The notes below the pieces were generated by a model, which did not search any database, was not told the DNA's origin, and saw only the letters and a list, made by a program, of their open reading frames with translations. A DNA stretch of 10,577 nucleotides, taken from CAZYFS01 sp964647465 (GTDB lineage Bacteria; Patescibacteriota; Minisyncoccia; Minisyncoccales; UBA1441). Positions 6,365 through 10,577 of this stretch are shown piece after piece. Every line of letters begins with the position of its first letter. The stretch's first letter is position 1. The stretch is from positions 1-10,577 of the forward strand of contig CAZYFS010000011.1 in NCBI GenBank assembly GCA_964647465.1, given 5' to 3'. The position numbers and the translations under genes were made by a program.

Positions 6365-6772
6365 TTAACGTTTTCTCCATTGAGGAGCTCTTCTTGCTCT
6401 TTTTAAGCCAAATTTTTTCCGTTCTCTCATTCGAGGATCACGCGTTAGATAACCTTCTTGTTTCAATTGTAATTTTAGCTTAGGATCATATTTTACTAAA
6501 GCTCGAGCAACTCCATGTCTAATCGCAATTGCTTGAGAATGATGTCCTCCTCCCCTAACGATTATCGTTACTCCAAAATCTTCTATCTTGTCAATTTTTC
6601 GTAAGGGTACTATGATTTCTTCTTGTAACTCTGATTCTGGAAAATATTCTACAAGTTTTTTGTCATTAACTATTATTCCCTTTTTTGCTTTATAATATAA
6701 ACGAACTTGAGCACTAGAAGTTTTTCTTCGTCCAACCGCCGCATAATATTTATTTTGCTTTTTCTTCTCCAT
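6365..6772 (-). CDS. rpsI: 30S ribosomal protein S9 (uS9)
   Basis: This small-subunit protein has a C-terminal tail that reaches the P-site tRNA. The 135-residue sequence shows the family markers AAVGRRKTSSAQVRL (11-25), the GGGHHSQAIAIRHGVARAL block (74-92), RDPRMRERKKFG (111-122) and the basic tail KRARRAPQWRKR, ending in the invariant Lys-Arg that contacts tRNA in the P site. Length is normal. It starts 3 nt after the rplM stop (TAAAGCATG), so the pair is translationally coupled, as rplM-rpsI is in nearly all bacteria. No Shine-Dalgarno is visible. The nuclease gene follows 16 nt downstream. Confidence 0.98.
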   Translation of the reverse strand: MEKKKQNKYYAAVGRRKTSSAQVRLYYKAKKGIIVNDKKLVEYFPESELQEEIIVPLRKIDKIEDFGVTIIVRGGGHHSQAIAIRHGVARALVKYDPKLKLQLKQEGYLTRDPRMRERKKFGLKRARRAPQWRKR

Positions 6773-6775
6773 GCT

Positions 6776-7126
6776 TTATTTAAATTTCAGTCTATTAATT
6801 CTTACTTTTCTCAATTTATTTTTAGGCAACATTCCCCAAACGGCTTTACGTAAAACTTCTTGAGGGTTTTTCTCTAGCAAAACAGCTAAAGTGGTCTCTT
6901 TCATGCTTCCCAGATACCCTGAGTGATGATAATATATTTTTTGCTCCATTTTTCGTCCAGTAATTTTTACCTTCTCAACATTGCTCACAAATACTTCCTT
7001 TCCTTCTGGGCGATTAGGAAGAAAATTAGGATCGTTTTTCCCTTGAAGCAAAATAGCCACTTTTACCGCTAGCTTACCTAAGGGTTGTTCCGTCGCATCA
7101 ATTAAAAATGGTGAATTTTTATCCAT
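6776..7126 (-). CDS. rplM: 50S ribosomal protein L13 (uL13), short form
   Basis: This large-subunit assembly protein binds 23S rRNA early. Conserved blocks are LIDATEQPLGKLAVKVAILLQGK (8-30), the VSNVEKVKITGRK strand (47-59), YYHHSGYLGSMKE (65-77) and AVWGMLPKNKLR (95-106). At 116 residues it is about 25 shorter than the usual ~142. The N-terminal extension before the core is mostly gone, and the protein stops at about the point where others have 20 or so more residues (the RAMFRKLKVYxGxEHPH-type tail). The reading frame ends cleanly and is followed 3 nt later by rpsI, so this looks like genuine reduction rather than a frameshift. It begins 4 nt after the rplQ stop, with an A-rich leader and no Shine-Dalgarno. 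Confidence 0.96.
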   Translation of the reverse strand: MDKNSPFLIDATEQPLGKLAVKVAILLQGKNDPNFLPNRPEGKEVFVSNVEKVKITGRKMEQKIYYHHSGYLGSMKETTLAVLLEKNPQEVLRKAVWGMLPKNKLRKVRINRLKFK

Positions 7127-7130
7127 CTTT

Positions 7131-7478
7131 TTATTTTAATAATTCAATAAAAGCCATTTTGGCTCCATCTGATCTACGAGGCTCAAGCTTCAAAACTCGA
7201 GTATAACCACCCGCTCGATCTTTGTAACGAGGGGCAATTTCATCGATAATTTTTCGCGTTGCCTTTTCTGACAAAGAACGAAGAATGATTCTTCTTCCTT
7301 GTAAGTCATTTTTCTTCGCTTTTGTCAATAATTTTTCAATAAACGGCGAAAGTTCCTTTGCCCTTGCTTGAGTGGTTTTGATTCTCTCTCGCGAAACTAG
7401 ATTTTCTGCCAAACAACAAAGAAATGATCGATAAGTCCCTTTATGTGAAAATTTTCGGCCTTTTTTTTGCTTATACAT
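7131..7478 (-). CDS. rplQ: 50S ribosomal protein L17 (bL17)
   Basis: This bacteria-specific protein sits near the exit of the 50S peptide tunnel. The 115-residue product has the expected KGRKFSHKGTYRSFL opening (6-20), the ERIKTTQARAKELSPFIEKLLTKAK block (31-55) and the C-terminal signature GGYTRVLKLEPRRSDGA (90-106). Length is in the normal range (about 115-130). It follows rpoA by 8 nt, the standard alpha-operon order. The ATG is preceded by TATTTATT, one of four TTATTATG starts in this window. Two adjacent cysteines (21-22) replace the usual hydrophobic or polar pair; I attach no function to them. Confidence 0.97.
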   Translation of the reverse strand: MYKQKKGRKFSHKGTYRSFLCCLAENLVSRERIKTTQARAKELSPFIEKLLTKAKKNDLQGRRIILRSLSEKATRKIIDEIAPRYKDRAGGYTRVLKLEPRRSDGAKMAFIELLK

Positions 7479-7486
7479 AATAAATA

Positions 7487-8524
7487 TTAATCTTCAAATT
7501 TAAGTCCCATCTTTTTGATCACTCCCTCGATTTCTTTCATGCTTTTTTCTCCCATCCCTTTCAATTTCTTTAGATTCTTTTTCCCTTTCATCAAAAGCTC
7601 AGCAACTGTTTTAAGGCGATTTTCTGACAAAATTCCTTTCGTTCGTTTAGAAACATCAAGATCTTCAATTGAATTTTTTGGTTCCTTTTTTGCCTTTGGT
7701 TGCAAAGCGTTTTTTCCCTTGCTTTTAGTTTTAGCTTCAGCTTTAGTCTTAGCTTCAGTTTTAGTCTTAGTCTTAGCTTTAGGTTTTTGTTTCTTCTTTG
7801 TCTTCGGAGAAGAAGAAACTTTTGCTTCTTCTTCTTTCTCTACTGGGAAAGCTTGAGCAAAAAGCGAAAAATGTTCTGTTAAAATATTTATCGCTTGATT
7901 AAAAGCTTCTTCCGGAGAAATAGCTCCATCAGTTTTAACTGTTAAAGATAGACGATCAAAATCTGTTCTCTCGCCTACTCGCATATGATCAACTTCGAAA
8001 GTTACTTTTTGCACTGGCGTAAAAATAGCATCCATAGCAATTTCGCCTATACTCAACTTCTTTTTCTTTCTACGCTCTTCCGGTTGATAACCAACGCCTT
8101 TTTCGACTGTCAAAAGTATAGATAACTTCGCTTTACTGCTAGTCAAAGTCGCAATCTGTTGATCAGGATTAAATAATTTCACTTGCGAAGGAAGTTTTAA
8201 ATCTCGACCAAAAATTTCTTTTTTGCCTTTTGCCTCGAGTTTAATTTCCTGAGGTTCGTCGCCGTACCCTTGAAAACGTAATTTTTTAATATTTAAAATA
8301 ATCTGGATTGCATCCTCTTTTACTCCAGCAATAATCGAAAATTCATGAGGAGCTTCTTTAATGCTCAGTTTTGTAACTGCTGATCCTTCTAGGGAAGAAA
8401 GCAAAACTCGGCGGAAACTATTTCCAATCGTTGTTCCGTAGCCTGGATATAATCCAGCAATTTCAATAATTGCCTGATTGCCTTTTCGAAAAATAACTTG
8501 CGGAACAAAAGGTAAAGAAATCAT
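7487..8524 (-). CDS. rpoA: DNA-directed RNA polymerase subunit alpha with expanded interdomain linker
   Basis: The alpha dimer nucleates assembly of RNA polymerase, and its C-terminal domain contacts promoter UP elements and activators. The N-terminal domain (about 1-226) has GYGTTIGNSFRRVLLSSLEG (28-47, dimer interface), the GEIAMDAIFTPVQKVTFEV region (160-178) and GERTDFDRLSLTVKTDG (184-200). The C-terminal domain (about 284-345) is the helix-hairpin-helix fold, with SIEDLDVSKRTKGILS (285-300) and GMGEKSMKEIE (323-333). R294 aligns with the UP-element-contacting R265 of E. coli, but the position of N268 is G297. Between the domains lies a Lys/Thr/Ala/Glu-rich linker of about 57 residues (227-283), clearly longer than the short E. 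coli linker and built partly from a tandem repeat. Total length is 345 against 329 in E. coli. It lies between rpsD and rplQ. Confidence 0.97.
   Translation of the reverse strand: MISLPFVPQVIFRKGNQAIIEIAGLYPGYGTTIGNSFRRVLLSSLEGSAVTKLSIKEAPHEFSIIAGVKEDAIQIILNIKKLRFQGYGDEPQEIKLEAKGKKEIFGRDLKLPSQVKLFNPDQQIATLTSSKAKLSILLTVEKGVGYQPEERRKKKKLSIGEIAMDAIFTPVQKVTFEVDHMRVGERTDFDRLSLTVKTDGAISPEEAFNQAINILTEHFSLFAQAFPVEKEEEAKVSSSPKTKKKQKPKAKTKTKTEAKTKAEAKTKSKGKNALQPKAKKEPKNSIEDLDVSKRTKGILSENRLKTVAELLMKGKKNLKKLKGMGEKSMKEIEGVIKKMGLKFED
7718..7780 (-). repeat. In-frame degenerate repeat coding a Lys-Thr/Glu-Ala tract in rpoA
   Basis: The coding strand repeats AAR-ACT and GAA-GCT codon pairs (a 6-bp period with a longer superimposed period), giving the segment KAKTKTKTEAKTKAEAKTK at RpoA residues 249-267. 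Every step is a multiple of 3 bp, so expansion or contraction by slippage would keep the frame. It lies wholly inside the flexible linker and spares both folded domains. Confidence 0.8.
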
Positions 8525-8535
8525 ATTTTTAAAAA

Positions 8536-9165
8536 TTAACGTGAATAATACTCAAAAACAGTTGAAATTTTTACTGGAACATTAACTTCTTCCGTTGTTG
8601 GTAAGCGCAATAATTTCCCCGACATTTTTCCTTCTTCTATTTCTACCCAAGCTGGGATTTCCTTTTTTTTCAATCGATTTTTAATTTCTTTGAAAATAGA
8701 AATTCCTTTGCTTTTTTCTCTTACTTGGACGACATCATTGAGATTAACTTGATAAGACGGACGATCAACAACCTTGCCATTAACTTCAAAATGTCGATGA
8801 ATAACTAATTGATGGGCCTGATTTTTCGAATCAGCAAACCCTAATCGATAAACTACATTATCTAATCTTCTTTCTAGTATTTGGATCAAAACCTCTCCAG
8901 CGTCTTCATTTCGCTCTCTGCGTTTTAAAGCTTTTTTGACATAACGCAACATCTTTTTTTCTTTCAGTCCACCGTACCAAGCTCTTAATTTTTGTTTCTC
9001 AATCAGTTGCTCTCCGTAACTAGAAACTTTTCTTTGACGACTCTTCTTCCCGCCAGGAGGATACGGCTTTTTTATCATCGGACATTTAGCAGAAAAACAC
9101 TTTTCTCCTTTTAAGAAAAGTTTTTGTTTAAATCGGCGACAAGTTTTACATCTATTGTCTTTCAT
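8536..9165 (-). CDS. rpsD: 30S ribosomal protein S4 (uS4), zinc-ligand form
   Basis: S4 is a primary 16S rRNA-binding protein that nucleates 30S assembly, lines the mRNA entry site and represses the alpha operon in E. coli. The 209-residue protein has an N-terminal zinc site (C6, C9, C23, C28), so it is the C+ form, followed by SSYGEQLIEKQKLRAWYGG (48-66) and the S4 RNA-binding domain starting at LERRLDNVVYRLGFADSK (97-114), with ARQ-type QLVIHRHFEVNGKVVDRPSYQV (119-140). It ends in VFEYYSR, a typical S4 C-terminus. It starts 12 nt after rpsK with no Shine-Dalgarno, and no upstream in-frame start is available. Whether it autoregulates this operon cannot be read from the sequence. Confidence 0.98.
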   Translation of the reverse strand: MKDNRCKTCRRFKQKLFLKGEKCFSAKCPMIKKPYPPGGKKSRQRKVSSYGEQLIEKQKLRAWYGGLKEKKMLRYVKKALKRRERNEDAGEVLIQILERRLDNVVYRLGFADSKNQAHQLVIHRHFEVNGKVVDRPSYQVNLNDVVQVREKSKGISIFKEIKNRLKKKEIPAWVEIEEGKMSGKLLRLPTTEEVNVPVKISTVFEYYSR

Positions 9166-9177
9166 GTAATATATTTA

Positions 9178-9633
9178 TTAAGCTCTTCTTGCTTTCGGTG
9201 GACGACATCCTCCATGAGGAATTGAGGTCTTATCTTTGATGCTATTAATTTCCACCCCCTGCGCTGACAAAGAACGTACTGCGGCTTCTCGGCCACTACC
9301 AACTCCCCTAATGATTATCTCGACTTGCTTAATCTCTAATTTTTCGATAATAGCCGCGATTGCATCAGCTACTTTTGAAGCTGCATAGGAAGTCGATTGC
9401 TTCGTTCCTTTGAATCCAAGATTTCCTGTACTACGAGAAACCAAAACATCTCCCTTTAAATCAGTCAAGGTTATGATCGTATTATTGTAAGAAGATTTTA
9501 TGTAGACTTTTGCAATACTAATTTTACCCACTTTCGCCCGCTTAATAGTATCTTTGCTTAAAGCTTTCTCTACATTTTTGCCTTCTTTCAGAATTTCTTC
9601 TGCCGTTTTTTTAATAACTCGCTTTTTGCCCAT
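9178..9633 (-). CDS. rpsK: 30S ribosomal protein S11 (uS11) with N-terminal extension
   Basis: S11 is a platform protein near the E site and the mRNA exit. The core from about residue 37 is standard: the SSYNNTIITLTDLKGDVL segment (47-64), GNLGFKGTKQSTSYAA (70-85), the GVGSGREAAVRSL motif (110-122) and the C-terminal rRNA-binding PHGGCRPPKARRA (139-151). At 151 residues it exceeds the usual ~129 because of a Lys/Glu-rich N-terminal extension of about 35 residues (MGKKRVIKKTAEEILKEGKN...). The highly conserved Asn of the HNGCRP motif, which is converted to isoaspartate in E. coli (N119), is Gly141 here. It follows rpsM by 9 nt, and TTATT directly precedes the ATG. A shorter protein starting further in is conceivable, but no internal Met exists before the core, which supports the long form. 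Confidence 0.97.
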   Translation of the reverse strand: MGKKRVIKKTAEEILKEGKNVEKALSKDTIKRAKVGKISIAKVYIKSSYNNTIITLTDLKGDVLVSRSTGNLGFKGTKQSTSYAASKVADAIAAIIEKLEIKQVEIIIRGVGSGREAAVRSLSAQGVEINSIKDKTSIPHGGCRPPKARRA

Positions 9634-9642
9634 AATAAAAAA

Positions 9643-10032
9643 TTACTTTGATGCAATAGCTTTGCGACTACCCGATCCTACTGCTCTTCTGACATTACTT
9701 CGCACTGTTCGAGAATTGCTTTTTGTCCTTTGTCCTCTAACGGGTAATCTTTTCTTGTGTCGCAACCCTCGCCAACAATTGATTCTTTCTAATCTTTTAA
9801 TATCTAAACGGGTTTTTTGTCTTAATTCTCCCTCTATCTTATAATCGCTCTCAATAATTTTCTTGAGCTTGTTGAGCTCATCTGCTTTTAATTTATTGGC
9901 TATAACATCTGGCTTTATTTTGGCTTTAACCAAAATTTGCTCACTCAAAGTAAAGCCTATTCCATATATATAGGTTAAACTTGTCTTTATATTTTTGTGA
10001 TCGGGAATGTTAACCCCACTAATTCTTGGCAT
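9643..10032 (-). CDS. rpsM: 30S ribosomal protein S13 (uS13)
   Basis: S13 sits in the 30S head, forms bridges to the 50S subunit and contacts the P-site tRNA with its tail. The 129-residue protein has the opening MPRISGVNIPDHKNIKTSL (1-19), the YIYGIG helix-hairpin motif (21-26) and the basic rRNA-binding block RLERINCWRGLRHKKRLPVR (80-99), then GQRTKSNSRT (100-109). Length is slightly above the ~120 norm, with extra residues in the middle helix and a polar tail. It starts 11 nt after rpmJ. The sequence just before the ATG is a 14-bp A/T palindrome (ATATTTTAAAATAT, overlapping the start) and has no Shine-Dalgarno. Confidence 0.97.
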   Translation of the reverse strand: MPRISGVNIPDHKNIKTSLTYIYGIGFTLSEQILVKAKIKPDVIANKLKADELNKLKKIIESDYKIEGELRQKTRLDIKRLERINCWRGLRHKKRLPVRGQRTKSNSRTVRSNVRRAVGSGSRKAIASK

Positions 10033-10043
10033 ATTTTAAAATA

Positions 10044-10157
10044 TCAACCCTGCCTTTGTTTGTGCTTGGGATTATCGCAGACAACATAGATCCGACCTTT
10101 TCTTTTCACTATTTTGCATTTCCTGCATATTTTTTTAACCGAAGATCTAACCTTCAT
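10044..10157 (-). CDS. rpmJ: 50S ribosomal protein L36 (bL36), zinc-ribbon form
   Basis: This tiny 37-residue protein stabilises 23S rRNA in the 50S subunit. Direct translation gives MKVRSSVKKICRKCKIVKRK followed by GRIYVVCDNPKHKQRQG and a TGA stop. The zinc ribbon is complete (C11, C14, C27, H32), so this is the C+ paralogue. The protein matches the family in length and in nearly every conserved position. It lies between infA (6 nt upstream) and rpsM (11 nt downstream), the universal infA-rpmJ-rpsM order. Confidence 0.97.
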   Translation of the reverse strand: MKVRSSVKKICRKCKIVKRKGRIYVVCDNPKHKQRQG

Positions 10158-10163
10158 AAACAT

Positions 10164-10388
10164 TTATAAACGATAAATAATTCTCCCTCGAGTTGAATCG
10201 TAGGGGCTTAACTCAACTAAAACTTTGTCCCCTGGGAGTATTTTAATGTGAAAATTTCTTAATTTTCCCGACAAATGGGCCATCACCTCTTGATTGTTCT
10301 CTTCTAACTCAACTTTAAAAGTTGTACTAGGAAGACTTTCTAGAACAACTCCTTTTTTTTGTAGTTCTTCTTTTTGTTTTTTATCCAT
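10164..10388 (-). CDS. infA: Translation initiation factor IF-1
   Basis: IF-1 blocks the 30S A site and assists IF-2 and IF-3 during initiation. The 74-residue protein is a single OB fold carrying GVVLESLPSTTFKVELEEN (13-31), AHLSGKLRNFHIKILPGDKV (37-56) and VELSPYDSTRGRIIYRL (58-74), all canonical. Residue count is close to the usual 72. It is the first gene in view of the alpha operon, with a promoter about 65 nt upstream and a leader of about 58 nt holding a small hairpin. The bases before the ATG (TTTATTAATTA) contain no Shine-Dalgarno, so the message for an initiation factor itself appears to be read without one. Confidence 0.97.
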   Translation of the reverse strand: MDKKQKEELQKKGVVLESLPSTTFKVELEENNQEVMAHLSGKLRNFHIKILPGDKVLVELSPYDSTRGRIIYRL

Positions 10389-10421
10389 TAATTAATAAAG
10401 TGGTGTAAAGAAAAACGCTCT

Positions 10422-10441
10422 GTTTACCTGCTCCGGCAAAC
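10422..10441 (-). promoter_or_regulatory. Small hairpin near the 5' end of the infA leader
   Basis: In the transcript direction GTTTGCC and GGTAAAC form a 7-bp stem (six Watson-Crick pairs and one G-U) around the 6-nt loop GGAGCA. The G-U pair becomes an A-C mismatch on the opposite strand, so the fold favours minus-strand RNA. It would start about 5 nt from the predicted transcript end and about 33 nt before the infA ATG. The loop shows GGAG, a Shine-Dalgarno-like core, too far from infA to be its normal site. It has no T-tract, so it is not a terminator. Stabilisation or autoregulation is possible. Confidence 0.45.
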
Positions 10442-10452
10442 AAGTGTTCATA

Positions 10453-10481
10453 AGAATAACAAAAAACAACAAATAAGTCAA
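10453..10481 (-). promoter_or_regulatory. Sigma70-type promoter of the infA/alpha operon
   Basis: On the minus strand the -35 box TTGACT (10481-10476, 5 of 6) is followed by a 17-bp T-rich spacer and a -10 box TATTCT (10458-10453, 4 of 6). TGT directly before the -10 provides an extended -10 element. The predicted start is around 10446, giving a leader of about 58 nt to infA. The combination of good spacing, extended -10 and position ahead of the first gene makes this a strong prediction. Confidence 0.75.
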
Positions 10482-10577
10482 CTTTTACCAATTCAAGGAA
10501 ATCCCAATCCGACCCGACGAAGAAGGAATTTTCCTCATCCAAAATGGCCTCATTTTAATCTGCAAATCTCTAATAGA
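10482..10577. other. Region upstream of the infA promoter, no supported gene
   Basis: I find no gene here. The bases are less AT-rich than the neighbouring spacer. Two short inverted repeats are visible: AGGAA-TT-TTCCT at 10524-10535 and AAAATG-GCCT-CATTTT at 10541-10556. One minus-strand frame is open from the window edge to a TAA at 10487-10485, but its codons are atypical for this genome and it matches nothing I recognise. It could be the tail of an upstream gene. Confidence 0.4.

Noticed and set aside
7515..7882. Two plus-strand frames rich in Phe, Leu, Ser and Val opposite rpoA
   Set aside because: They are the antisense of the Lys/Thr/Ala/Glu linker and the C-terminal domain; their low complexity comes from the repeat, and all genes here lie on the minus strand.
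9554..9844. 96-codon plus-strand frame opposite rpsM and rpsK
   Set aside because: It spans the antisense of two ribosomal protein genes and their junction, so it is a shadow frame.
2955..10157. Alternative genetic code (UGA as Gly) as in some Patescibacteria
   Set aside because: TGA ends mreB, rpmJ and the nuclease at the expected protein ends, and no conserved gene here contains an internal TGA.
10477..10577. Plus-strand open frames running off the window end (e.g. KEIPIRPDEEGIFLIQNG)
   Set aside because: Composition looks protein-like, but no ATG, GTG or TTG follows the upstream stop in the best frame, and it would overlap the infA promoter in reverse; about 100 bp of open frame is not evidence enough.

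Overview
This is an AT-rich, very compact bacterial window in which every gene I can support lies on the minus strand. The genome looks like a member of the Candidate Phyla Radiation (Patescibacteria), probably on the Parcubacteria side. This is inferred from short intergenic gaps, trimmed versions of universal proteins (a 116-residue L13, a delta-prime clamp-loader subunit without its zinc module), almost no Shine-Dalgarno sequences, and a frr-rseP-proS order lacking the lipid and isoprenoid genes that usually sit between them. UGA is a true stop here: it ends mreB, rpmJ and the nuclease gene. The window therefore does not use the UGA=Gly code of Gracilibacteria and Absconditabacteria.

Reading in the direction of transcription (high to low coordinates), the first unit is an 'alpha' ribosomal operon: infA, rpmJ, rpsM, rpsK, rpsD, rpoA, rplQ, rplM, rpsI, then a RecB/Cas4-like nuclease gene (10388 down to 5608). 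A good sigma70-type promoter (TTGACT, 17 bp, TATTCT with an extended -10) lies at 10453-10481. It gives a leader of about 58 nt carrying a small hairpin. The unit makes translation initiation factor 1, ribosomal proteins of both subunits and the RNA polymerase alpha subunit. The nuclease appears to be a passenger at the 3' end.

A roughly 330-bp gene-poor gap (5276-5607) follows, which is large for so compact a genome. It holds short repeats, a weak terminator candidate, and at its low-coordinate end a strong promoter (TTGCTA, 17 bp, TATAAT) only 7 nt from the murA ATG, so that mRNA is probably leaderless.

The second unit is murA, mreB, holB, frr, rseP, proS (5239 down to the window edge, where proS is cut off). 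It combines peptidoglycan precursor synthesis and rod-shape control (murA, mreB), the replication clamp loader (holB), ribosome recycling (frr), intramembrane proteolysis (rseP) and tRNA charging (proS). Two neighbours in it overlap by 4 bp.

I see no tRNA or rRNA genes, insertion sequences or CRISPR array. The most informative oddities are the Cys-to-Asp MurA active site (predicted fosfomycin insensitivity), the leaderless murA promoter, a recurrent TTATT immediately before the ATG, an expanded Lys/Thr/Ala linker in RpoA, loss of the isoaspartate-forming Asn in S11, and the unexplained gap between the two operons.
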